A stretch of 7,110 nucleotides of DNA, from positions 1 to 7,110 of the forward strand of contig JAHWYA010000079.1 in assembly GCA_020028115.1 (NCBI GenBank). Direction: 5' to 3'. The notes below the pieces were generated by a model that made no database searches, was not told the DNA's origin, and was given only the letters and a program-made list of their open reading frames with translations. The position numbers were made by a program, and so were the translations under genes. This DNA is from Anaeromyxobacter sp. GTDB taxonomy: Bacteria > Myxococcota > Myxococcia > Myxococcales > Anaeromyxobacteraceae. Below are positions 1 to 7,110 of the stretch, piece after piece. Position 1 is the first letter of the stretch, and each line of letters starts with the position of its first letter.

Positions 1-803
1 GGGGCGACGGGACGTTCCGGCCGCCGCTCCGGTCGGAGGTGGTCCCCGGCGGCGCCGGCGACTCCGGCGCGGTGGGGGACGTGAACGGCGACGGGAAGCC
101 CGACCTCGTCGTACCGATCCCGGTCTTCGGGTCCACGTCGGTCGGGATCGCGCTCGGCAACGGCGACGGCACGTTCGGCACCGCGGCGACCGTTCCGGTC
201 GGCGGCACGCCCGGCCTGGTGTCGCTCGCCGACCTGAACGCCGACGGGAAGCTCGACCTCGTCGCCGCGCTCCAGTCGAGCCAGGTGGCGGTGCTGCTCG
301 GGACCGGCTCGGGGGGCTTCGGGACGCCCACGCTGCTCGGCACGGGACAGGGGCCCGTCGCGGTCGCGGCCGGCCGGGTGGACGGGAACGCCACCGTCGA
401 TCTCGTCGTCGTGAACGCGTACTCCGACAGCGTCTGGGTCTTCCGCGGGAACGGCGACGGCACCTTCCAGGCCGCGATCCCCGTGGCGGCGGGAGCGCAC
501 CCGTGGGACGTCGCGCTCGGCGACGTGAACCGCGACGGCAGGACCGACCTCGCCGTCGCCGGCAACACGGTGGCGGGGACCGTGACGCTCCTGCTCGGCG
601 ACGGCGACGGCCGGTTCGCCCCGGAGGTGCGCACCGTCTCGACGGTACGGTCCCCGACGTCGGTCGCCCTGGACGACGTGAACGCCGACGGGAAGCTCGA
701 CCTCGTGGTCGCCAGCGCCGGCGAGTCCTCCGCGAGCGTCCTGCTCGGCGACGGGACGGGCGGCTTCGGGGCGCGCGCCGTCTACTCCGGGGGCTCGAGG
801 TGA
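1..803 (+). CDS. FG-GAP/VCBS-repeat beta-propeller protein, upstream segment (5' partial, ends at frame break)
   Basis: The frame is already open at the left edge (codons from base 3) and begins inside a blade: the first residues read GDGTF, the classic FG-GAP signature. The real start is therefore outside the window, and the GTG at 39 is not a convincing start. Five calcium-loop motifs of the form DxNxDGxxDL start at 78, 231, 375, 522 and 675, each preceded by a GNGDGTF-like turn. The family forms integrin-type beta-propellers that bind Ca2+ through these Asp/Asn loops. Such proteins are usually exported or cell-surface and serve in adhesion or binding; no enzyme motif is visible. The frame closes at a TGA at 801-803 in mid-blade, while the same repeat pattern continues at once in another frame, so this is one gene with the next entry. 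No signal peptide can be judged because the N-terminus is missing. The ligand is unknown. Confidence 0.85.
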   Translation, partial: GDGTFRPPLRSEVVPGGAGDSGAVGDVNGDGKPDLVVPIPVFGSTSVGIALGNGDGTFGTAATVPVGGTPGLVSLADLNADGKLDLVAALQSSQVAVLLGTGSGGFGTPTLLGTGQGPVAVAAGRVDGNATVDLVVVNAYSDSVWVFRGNGDGTFQAAIPVAAGAHPWDVALGDVNRDGRTDLAVAGNTVAGTVTLLLGDGDGRFAPEVRTVSTVRSPTSVALDDVNADGKLDLVVASAGESSASVLLGDGTGGFGARAVYSGGSR

Positions 804-1864
804 GCACGGTCCGCGTCGCCGACGTGGACGAGGACGGGAACGCCGACCTCGTCGCGATGTCCTTGTACGGGGGCCAGACGATCCTCGGCCGCGGCGACGG
901 CTCGTTCCGGGCGCCGGCGTTCCTCGCCGCCCCGGCGCGCCTCGACGCGGCCGTCGCGGCGGACCTGAACGGCGACGGCCTCGCCGACGTCGTCGGCGCC
1001 GGCGGGGCCGGGCTGGTCGTGGCCTTCGTCGGGAACGGCGACGGGACGTTCGCCGCGTCGATGGTGACCACCGCCGCGTCGTTCGCGGCGCCGCTCGCGC
1101 TCGCGGCGGCGGACCTCGACGGCGATGGGGACGAGGACGTGGTGGTGGAGCGCGGCACGGCCGCCCTCCCCCTCCTCTCCGCGGGCGACGGCACGTTCGT
1201 CCCGCGCCCCGAGGCCGTCGCCGGCTCGGCTCTCGCGTTCGCGCTCGCGCGCCTCGACGGCGACGCGCACCCCGACCTCGCCGTCGCGAACGGCTCAGAG
1301 GGCACCGTGAGCGTCCTCCGCGGGAACGGCGACGGAACGTTCCTGGCGCGGACGACCTTCCCGGCGGGCGGCGCCGCATCGCACGCCGCGGTCGCCGACG
1401 TCGACGCCGACGGGGCGCTCGACCTCGTCGTCGGGAACGGGCCCCAGAACACGGTGAGCGTGCTCCGGGGTCGCGGCGACGCGACGTTCGAGCCGCCACG
1501 CTCCTTCCCGGTCCCGCTGGTGAGTGCCGCAGGCGCCGCCGACCTCGACCTCGACGGCCGGCCCGACCTCGTGGTCACCGCCTGGGACGGCACGAGGGTG
1601 CTCTACGCGGACTGGAGCGGCGGGTTCGCCGCGGCGGAGACGTCGATCGGGCGCGGCTCCGAGACGGTCGCGATCGCGGACGTCGACGGCGACGGGCACC
1701 CCGACGCGGTCACCCGCGTGGCGGTGCTCCTCGCGCGGCCCGGCGGTTACAAGCGGTCCGGCTTCGACGTCGCGACCTCGTCCACGATGGGCCCCTACGC
1801 GGACGTCGGCCTCAAGGCGGCGATCGCTGGAGACGTGAACGGGGACGGCCGCTCCGACATGGTG
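78..1864 (+). repeat. Thirteen tandem FG-GAP/VCBS blades, about 49 residues per unit
   Basis: Calcium-loop motifs begin at 78, 231, 375, 522, 675, 821, 962, 1112, 1250, 1397, 1541, 1679 and 1832. The spacings are 153, 144, 147, 153, 146, 141, 150, 138, 147, 144, 138 and 153 bases. Every interval is a multiple of three except 675-821, which spans the frame break. Units 3 (RVDGNATVD) and 9 (RLDGDAHPD) have Arg in place of the first Asp and are probably weak or lost Ca sites. The units are degenerate at the DNA level except for short shared words, so this is a protein repeat array rather than a DNA satellite. Confidence 0.85.
789..793 (+). other. Frame break at a GGGGG run in the propeller gene
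   Basis: Upstream of this run the repeat protein is read in the frame containing codon 786-788; downstream it is read one base out of step. Inserting one base here (six G) gives YSGGLEVSTVRVADVDEDG, which joins the blades smoothly and makes the interval between Ca loops 5 and 6 147 bases (49 residues). A homopolymer is a common site for single-base loss, either in the genome or in base calling. There is no canonical X XXY YYZ slippery heptamer, so programmed frameshifting is less likely. Confidence 0.75.
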
Positions 1865-1915
1865 GGCCTCGCGCTCGAGGGGCTCATCCCGCTCGTGTCG
1901 ACCTGCGCCCCGTAG
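800..1915 (+). CDS. FG-GAP/VCBS-repeat beta-propeller protein, downstream segment (frame-shifted continuation)
   Basis: This is the C-terminal part of the same repeat protein, read in the frame whose codons start at 800, 803 and so on, and ending at TAG 1913-1915. It carries eight more Ca-loop motifs starting at 821, 962, 1112, 1250, 1397, 1541, 1679 and 1832, for example DVDEDGNADL and DLDGDGDEDV, with GNGDGTF or GRGDGSF turns between them. The last loop, DVNGDGRSDM, is followed by only about 25 residues ending STCAP. I see no C-terminal sorting domain or transmembrane anchor. A GTG at 800-802 overlaps the TGA of the upstream segment, so reinitiation is formally possible. However, the nearest purine-rich bases (GAGG) abut this GTG with no usable spacing, and the blade is cut in half there, so I read it as a frameshifted continuation rather than a separate gene. 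With the upstream part the visible protein is about 638 residues, enough for two propellers of 6-7 short blades. Confidence 0.82.
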   Translation: MSTVRVADVDEDGNADLVAMSLYGGQTILGRGDGSFRAPAFLAAPARLDAAVAADLNGDGLADVVGAGGAGLVVAFVGNGDGTFAASMVTTAASFAAPLALAAADLDGDGDEDVVVERGTAALPLLSAGDGTFVPRPEAVAGSALAFALARLDGDAHPDLAVANGSEGTVSVLRGNGDGTFLARTTFPAGGAASHAAVADVDADGALDLVVGNGPQNTVSVLRGRGDATFEPPRSFPVPLVSAAGAADLDLDGRPDLVVTAWDGTRVLYADWSGGFAAAETSIGRGSETVAIADVDGDGHPDAVTRVAVLLARPGGYKRSGFDVATSSTMGPYADVGLKAAIAGDVNGDGRSDMVGLALEGLIPLVSTCAP

Positions 1916-1926
1916 CGGCCCGCGCG

Positions 1927-1953
1927 CCCGGCACTCCTCCTCGCGAGCCGGGG
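1927..1953 (+). terminator. Weak terminator-like hairpin after the propeller gene
   Basis: CCCGGC at 1927-1932 can pair with GCCGGG at 1948-1953 around a 15-base loop, starting 12 bases after the propeller stop codon. No T-run follows, so it would be an atypical intrinsic terminator at best. In sequence this GC-rich, chance stems of six pairs are common. Confidence 0.25.
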
Positions 1954-1965
1954 CCCGTCTCGCGG

Positions 1966-2043
1966 CATTGCTTAGCTTAATACGCATTGTCGCCGCTACA
2001 TTTCGTAATTGTCGCAGCGGCGCGAATCCTTAAGCTCGAGGGC
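1966..2043 (+). promoter_or_regulatory. AT-rich island with direct and inverted repeats, probable htpX control region
   Basis: This is the most AT-rich stretch in the window and lies directly before htpX. ATTGTCGC occurs at 1986-1993 and again at 2008-2015. The match extends to 10 of 11 bases with a 22-base offset, about two helical turns. AGCTTAA at 1974-1980 is the inverted copy of TTAAGCT at 2030-2036, and CGCCGCT at 1991-1997 that of AGCGGCG at 2016-2022. Possible core elements (TTGCTT at 1968, TACATT at 1997, TAATTG at 2006) do not show good -35/-10 spacing, so I assign no specific promoter. A repressor or activator binding pair is plausible but is inferred from the repeats alone. Confidence 0.4.
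2037..2041 (+). promoter_or_regulatory. htpX ribosome binding site
   Basis: Purine-rich CGAGGG, with GAGG at 2038-2041, lies a few bases before ATG 2044. It supports this start over the in-frame TTG at 1987, which sits inside the AT-rich control region. The site is modest and the spacing short. Confidence 0.45.
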
Positions 2044-2946
2044 ATGAAGAACCAGCTCAAGACGATCGTCCTGCTCGGCGTCCTCTCGGCGATCCTGGTC
2101 GCGGTCGGCGGCTCGCTCGGGCCCCAGTGGCTCTGGGGCGCGACCGCGCTCGCGTTCGCGATGAACCTCTTCGCGTACTTCTTCTCGGACCGGCTGGTGC
2201 TCCGGATGTCCGGGGCGCGCGAGGTCACGCCGGCCGAGGCGCCCGCCCTCCACCGGATGGTGGACGAGCTCTCGGCCGCCGCCGGGATCCCGAAGCCGCG
2301 GGTGTGCCTCATCGACCAGCCCTACGCGAACGCGTTCGCGACCGGCCGCAACCCGCAGCGCGCCGCCGTGGCGGTGACGACCGGGCTCCTCTCGATCCTC
2401 GACGAGCGCGAGCTGCGCGGCGTCCTCGCCCATGAGCTCGGCCACGTCGTGAACCGCGACATCCTCGTCGCGACGGTCGCCGCCGGCCTCGCCGCCGCGG
2501 TCGGGAACCTCGCGCACGTCGTCGCGTTCAGCGGCCTGCTCGGCCAGCGGGACGAGGAGGAGCAGGGCTCGGGCGCGGGTGGGCTCCTCTTCCTCTTCCT
2601 CGGTCCGATCGCCGCGACGCTCGTGCAGCTCGGCATCTCGCGGTCGCGGGAGTACCTCGCCGACGAGACCGGCGCGCGGCTCTCGGGCGACCCGCTCTCG
2701 CTCGCGAGCGCGCTCGAGAAGCTCGAGGCCGCGGCGGGGATCGTCCCCGCGGCGCAGGCGGAGCCCGCCGCCGCGAGCCTCTTCATCGTGAACCCGTTCG
2801 GCCGCGTGGGCGGCCTCGTCGGCCTCTTCTCGACGCACCCGCCCGCGCAGGAGCGGATCCGCAGGCTGCGCGAGATGGCGCTCGACAGGCGCGCGACGTT
2901 CCGGTCTCCTCCTGCCGCACGCGCCCGCGGCCTCGTCCGCGGCTAG
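2044..2946 (+). CDS. htpX: HtpX-type M48 membrane zinc metalloprotease
   Basis: This 300-residue protein has the length and order of HtpX, an inner-membrane protease that degrades damaged or misfolded membrane proteins with its active site facing the cytoplasm. Visible in order are: TM1 about residues 4-22; TM2 about 29-48; the NAFATG motif at 96-101, conserved in the family; the zinc motif HELGH at 130-134 (two His ligands and the catalytic Glu); hydrophobic segments about 140-166 and 179-199; SREYLADE with Glu203 as the likely third zinc ligand; and FSTHPP at 262-267 near the C-terminus. All catalytic residues are present, so it should be active. The ATG at 2044 is chosen because MKNQLK followed by a hydrophobic helix is the normal N-terminus; the longer form from TTG 1987 would add 19 residues translated from the AT-rich upstream region. 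The next gene follows after 13 bases, implying co-transcription. Family identity is secure. The substrates are unknown, and the link to envelope stress is known for the family, not shown here. Confidence 0.93.
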   Translation: MKNQLKTIVLLGVLSAILVAVGGSLGPQWLWGATALAFAMNLFAYFFSDRLVLRMSGAREVTPAEAPALHRMVDELSAAAGIPKPRVCLIDQPYANAFATGRNPQRAAVAVTTGLLSILDERELRGVLAHELGHVVNRDILVATVAAGLAAAVGNLAHVVAFSGLLGQRDEEEQGSGAGGLLFLFLGPIAATLVQLGISRSREYLADETGARLSGDPLSLASALEKLEAAAGIVPAAQAEPAAASLFIVNPFGRVGGLVGLFSTHPPAQERIRRLREMALDRRATFRSPPAARARGLVRG

Positions 2947-2950
2947 GAGG
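2945..2950 (+). promoter_or_regulatory. Shine-Dalgarno of the barrel gene, overlapping the htpX stop
   Basis: AGGAGG is a full-strength Shine-Dalgarno sequence 9 bases before ATG 2960. Its first two bases are the last two of the htpX TAG stop codon. This arrangement favours translational coupling of the two genes and fixes the downstream start. Confidence 0.7.
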
Positions 2951-2959
2951 GAGACCGGC

Positions 2960-3712
2960 ATGAGGAACCCGCTTCGCCCCGGAGGGCTCGCGACGCTCGC
3001 GGCCTTCGCCCTGCTCGCGCCCCCGGTGGCGCGCGGGGCGGAGTGGCTCGCCGACGTCGAGACGGGGTTCGTCTGGGCGTCCCGGAACGACGTCCGGATC
3101 CCCGGCGACACGGGGACGCGGATCTCCCTCGTGCGCGATCTCGTGCCGGACGAGTCGCCCTACGTGCGCGCCCGGGCGGGCGCGACGTTCGCCGGGCGCC
3201 ACACCCTGTTCGCGACCTGGGCGCCCGTCCGGCTCGAGGCGAGCGGCTTCCTCCCGCGCGCGGTCCAGTTCCAGGGAGTGACCTACCCGGCCGGCGCCTC
3301 GGTCCGTTCCCGCTACGTCTTCGACTCCTACCGGCTCACGTACCGCTACGGCCTCGTCCGCTCGGCGCGGCTCGACCTCGATGTCGGCGGCACTGCGTTC
3401 ATCCGCGACGCCGCGATCACGCTGCAGGGCGCCGCCGCGGCGGAGAAGACGAACGTCGGGGTCGTCCCGCTCCTCTCGTTCCGCGCGGCGTGGCGGTTCG
3501 CGGCGCCCTTCTCGCTCGTCGTCGACGGGGACGCGCTCGCGGCGAGCCAGGGGCGCGCAGTGGACGTGCTCGTCGCGCTCGAGGCGGAGGTCCGTCCCGG
3601 GGTCTCCTTCCGCGCCGGGTACCGGATCATCGAGGGCGGGGCGGACACGGACGAGGTCTACAACTTCGCCCTCCTGAATCACCTCGGGCTCGGCCTGTCC
3701 GTCCGACTCTGA
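2960..3712 (+). CDS. Secreted protein, probable outer-membrane beta-barrel (function unknown)
   Basis: This 250-residue protein starts with a clear signal peptide: a basic start (RNPLR), a hydrophobic core about residues 10-23 and a probable signal peptidase I site after ARG at 24-26, leaving AEW as the mature N-terminus. The rest is mostly alternating polar/hydrophobic strands of about 9-12 residues joined by short turns, for example SYRLTYRYGL, LSFRAAWRF, FSLVVDGDAL, VSFRAGYRI and the last strand LGLGLSVRL. That pattern is typical of small outer-membrane barrels of 8-12 strands. The final residue is Leu, not the usual aromatic, which weakens the call slightly. I see no enzyme motif and cannot name the family. 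It sits 13 bases after htpX with a Shine-Dalgarno overlapping that stop, so the two are probably one transcription unit. It could be a porin-like protein, an assembly factor or a structural envelope protein; a soluble periplasmic beta-rich protein is the main alternative. Confidence 0.7.
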   Translation: MRNPLRPGGLATLAAFALLAPPVARGAEWLADVETGFVWASRNDVRIPGDTGTRISLVRDLVPDESPYVRARAGATFAGRHTLFATWAPVRLEASGFLPRAVQFQGVTYPAGASVRSRYVFDSYRLTYRYGLVRSARLDLDVGGTAFIRDAAITLQGAAAAEKTNVGVVPLLSFRAAWRFAAPFSLVVDGDALAASQGRAVDVLVALEAEVRPGVSFRAGYRIIEGGADTDEVYNFALLNHLGLGLSVRL

Positions 3713-3742
3713 CGGGGGGACACGTCCCGCGAGGCGAGCGCA

Positions 3743-3792
3743 GGGGCAGCCGGATGAGGCTTGCCCCGAGCGAGCGAGCGGCCCCCCGCTCG
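3743..3792 (+). terminator. Two tandem GC-rich hairpins after the barrel gene
   Basis: The first hairpin pairs GGGGCAGCC (3743-3751) with GGC-T-TGCCCC (3758-3767): nine pairs with one bulged T and a six-base loop. The second pairs CGAGCGG (3775-3781) with CCGCTCG (3786-3792) around a CCCC loop. They start 31 bases after the barrel stop codon. No T-run follows on this strand, so they could be a non-canonical terminator, an mRNA 3' end stabiliser, or chance in very GC-rich DNA. Confidence 0.4.
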
Positions 3793-3915
3793 GAAGTGGC
3801 AAAAAGCGCCAGCGCCCCCGGCGGCTCCGGGCATCGCTGGGGGCGACCCCGTTGCGTAGAGTCCTGGTGCGACGTCCCTTCTCGCGTCCGAGCGACGCGT
3901 CCTGCGGAGGTGCCC
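3793..3915 (+). promoter_or_regulatory. Leader of the acyl-CoA synthetase-icmF unit, with foldable segment and RBS
   Basis: This 123-base stretch between the hairpins and the acyl-CoA synthetase holds two competing stems: CGCCCCC (3813-3819) with GGGGGCG (3839-3845), or CCAGCG (3809-3814) with CGCTGG (3835-3840). An AAAAA run lies at 3801-3805. A strong Shine-Dalgarno, GGAGG at 3906-3910, lies five bases before ATG 3916. I see no well-spaced -35/-10 pair; TTGCGT at 3852 and TAGAGT at 3857 are only weak fragments. A promoter is expected here from the layout but is not seen directly. Confidence 0.4.
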
Positions 3916-5610
<1,695 letters not shown>

Positions 5611-5621
5611 GCGGAGCGGAC

Positions 5622-7110
5622 ATGAGCCACCCGAAGAGCGAGCGCGCGCCGGCCGCGGAGTACCAGCCGAAGAACAAGGTCCGGATCGTCACCGCCGCCG
5701 CCCTCTTCGACGGCCACGACGCCGCCATCAACATCGTCCGGCGGATCCTCATGGAGAAGGGGGCCGAGGTGATCCACCTCGGCCACAACCGCTCCGTCGA
5801 GGAGATCGTCACCGCCGCGGTCCAGGAGGACGTGCAGGGGATCGCGGTCAGCTCGTACCAGGGCGGCCACCTCGAGTTCTTCAAGTACATGATCGACCTG
5901 CTCCGCGAGCGCGGCGGGGAGGACATCCAGGTGTTCGGCGGCGGCGGCGGCGTGGTCGTGCCGGCCGAGATCCGGGAGCTCCAGGAGTACGGGGTCGCCC
6001 GGATCTACAGCCCCGAGGACGGGCAGCGGATGGGGCTGCACGGGATGATCGGCGACATCGTCGAGCGCTGCGACGTCGATCCCGGGGCGCACGCCCCGCG
6101 AGCGCTCGAGGCGCTCGCTGGACACACCGACGCGTCCTGGCGCGCGCTCGCGCGCCTCGTCAGCGCCCTCGAGAACGGCACCGCCGACGCGAAGCTCGTG
6201 CTCGCCCTCCACGGCCAGTCGCGCACCCGGCGCGTCCCCGTGGTCGGCGTGACCGGCACGGGCGGCGCCGGGAAGTCGAGCCTCACGGACGAGCTCATCC
6301 GGCGGCTCCGGCTCGACCAGGACGACGCGCTCCGGATCGCGGTCGTCTGCATCGACCCGTCGCGCCGGCGCAGCGGCGGCGCCCTCCTCGGCGACCGGAT
6401 CCGCATGAACGCCATCGGCCCGTGGGCGAAGGGGCCGCGGGTCTTCTTCCGGAGCCTCGCCACCCGCGACACGGGCCACGAGGTCTCGAAGGCGCTCCCC
6501 GACGTCGTCGCGGCGGCGAAGGCGGCCGGGTTCGACCTCGTCGTCGTCGAGACGCCCGGCATCGGCCAGGGCGACGCGGCGATCGTGCCGCTCGTCGACG
6601 TGCCGGTCTACGTGATGACCCCGGAGTTCGGGGCCGCGAGCCAGCTCGAGAAGATCGACATGCTGGACTTCGCGCAGTTCGTCGCGATCAACAAGTTCGA
6701 CCGGCGCGGCGCGGCGGACGCGCTGCGCGACGTCTCGAAGCAGGTGCAACGGAACCGCGGGGCGTTCGACCGGCCGCCGGACGCGATGCCCGTCTTCGGC
6801 ACCATCGCGAGCCGGTTCAACGACGACGGCGTGACCGCGCTCTACCAGGCGATGAAGCCGCGGCTGCGCGAGCTCGGGCTGAAGCTGGACGGCGCGCGGC
6901 TGCCCGAGGTCGGCGTCCGCGCCTCGACGAGCCAGGCGGCGGTCGTGCCGGGGAGCCGCACGCGCTATCTCGCCGAGATCGCCGACGCGGTCCGCGGCTA
7001 CGAGCGCAAGGCCTCGGACCAGGCGACCCTCGCCCGCGAGGCCCAGCAGCTCCGCGCGGCGCAGCGCCTCGCCGCCCCGACGCAGCCCGCCGCGGCGGAG
7101 GCGCTCGAGC
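5622..7110 (+). CDS. icmF: IcmF: isobutyryl-CoA mutase fused to its GTPase chaperone (3' partial)
   Basis: The frame is open from ATG 5622 to the right edge (496 residues visible; the family is about 1,080-1,100). IcmF is an adenosylcobalamin enzyme that interconverts isobutyryl-CoA and n-butyryl-CoA, and in some members isovaleryl-/pivalyl-CoA, using a built-in MeaB-like G-protein to load and protect the cofactor. Visible in order: a B12-binding domain, about residues 18-150, with DGHDAAI at 30-36 (His32 the expected cobalt ligand), SSYQGGH at 77-83 and the glycine-rich FGGGGG at 105-110; a short linker; and the GTPase domain, about 200-420, with P-loop GTGGAGKSS at 212-220, DPSRRRSGGALLGDR at 245-259, ETPGIGQGD at 310-318 and NKFD at 357-360 for guanine recognition. 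An Ala/Gln-rich segment near 465-496 leads to the mutase barrel outside the window. B12-domain-first order with a G-domain in the middle separates IcmF from methylmalonyl-CoA mutase. GGAG at 5613-5616, five bases before the ATG, supports the start. The substrate-setting residues are not in view. Confidence 0.93.
   Translation, partial: MSHPKSERAPAAEYQPKNKVRIVTAAALFDGHDAAINIVRRILMEKGAEVIHLGHNRSVEEIVTAAVQEDVQGIAVSSYQGGHLEFFKYMIDLLRERGGEDIQVFGGGGGVVVPAEIRELQEYGVARIYSPEDGQRMGLHGMIGDIVERCDVDPGAHAPRALEALAGHTDASWRALARLVSALENGTADAKLVLALHGQSRTRRVPVVGVTGTGGAGKSSLTDELIRRLRLDQDDALRIAVVCIDPSRRRSGGALLGDRIRMNAIGPWAKGPRVFFRSLATRDTGHEVSKALPDVVAAAKAAGFDLVVVETPGIGQGDAAIVPLVDVPVYVMTPEFGAASQLEKIDMLDFAQFVAINKFDRRGAADALRDVSKQVQRNRGAFDRPPDAMPVFGTIASRFNDDGVTALYQAMKPRLRELGLKLDGARLPEVGVRASTSQAAVVPGSRTRYLAEIADAVRGYERKASDQATLAREAQQLRAAQRLAAPTQPAAAEALE

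Noticed and set aside
789..803. Programmed ribosomal frameshift in the propeller gene
   Set aside because: There is no X XXY YYZ slippery heptamer and no obvious stimulatory stem immediately downstream. A single-base loss in a G-run is simpler.
78..1864. CRISPR array or DNA satellite
   Set aside because: The roughly 147-base periodicity is coding (FG-GAP blades). Unit length varies in whole codons and DNA identity between units is low.
1987..2043. TTG 1987 as the htpX start
   Set aside because: It would place the N-terminus inside the AT-rich repeat region and add 19 residues ahead of the typical HtpX start. ATG 2044 has purine-rich bases upstream and gives the usual 300-residue length.
3801..3845. 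Reverse-strand intrinsic terminator (stem 3813-3845 followed on the minus strand by TTTTT at 3805-3801)
   Set aside because: No gene on the minus strand would need it, and the stem has a 19-base loop. It could only serve minus-strand transcripts for which there is no evidence.
3043..3915. Upstream extension of the acyl-CoA synthetase reading frame
   Set aside because: The frame is open by chance through the barrel gene and the spacer. The product is Arg/Pro/Ala-rich without motifs, while ATG 3916 has a strong, well-spaced Shine-Dalgarno and starts family-like sequence.

Overview
The window is very GC-rich (about 70% or more by eye, with G or C at almost every third codon position). It carries four genes or gene groups, all on the + strand. 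The signal-peptide-bearing predicted beta-barrel protein points to a Gram-negative bacterium. The mix of GC content, long FG-GAP/VCBS protein, HtpX and a fused B12 mutase fits lineages such as Myxococcota/Deltaproteobacteria or Acidobacteriota-like soil bacteria, but the sequence does not fix the taxon.

Region 1 (1-1915) is the 3' part of a long gene for an FG-GAP/VCBS-repeat protein, predicted to be a calcium-binding beta-propeller. Thirteen DxDxDG-type loops recur every 46-51 residues. The reading frame breaks once, at a run of five G near 789-793, and the repeats continue in another frame. Adding one base there restores both the frame and the blade spacing, so this is a frameshift mutation or a base-calling error.

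Region 2 (1916-2043) is a short spacer. It holds a GC-rich hairpin and then an unusually AT-rich island with a repeated ATTGTCGC word and inverted repeats, probably the control region of the next gene.

Region 3 (2044-3712) is a two-gene transcription unit: an HtpX-type M48 membrane zinc metalloprotease, followed after 13 bases by a secreted, probably outer-membrane beta-barrel protein. The Shine-Dalgarno sequence of the second gene overlaps the stop codon of htpX. The spacer after it (3713-3915) contains two tandem GC-rich hairpins, a third foldable segment and then a good ribosome binding site.

Region 4 (3916-7110, continuing past the window) is a catabolic pair: an AMP-forming acyl-CoA synthetase of the short/medium-chain type, and 11 bases downstream IcmF, the fusion of an adenosylcobalamin-dependent acyl-CoA mutase with its MeaB-like GTPase chaperone. 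The window shows the B12-binding and GTPase domains of IcmF; the mutase barrel lies beyond the right edge. Together the pair suggests activation of a free short or branched carboxylic acid (isobutyrate-like or pivalate-like) to its CoA thioester, followed by carbon-skeleton rearrangement.

I found no RNA genes, mobile elements or CRISPR arrays, and no clear sign of a wholly new system. The points most worth checking are the acyl-CoA synthetase-IcmF pairing and the frame break in the propeller gene.
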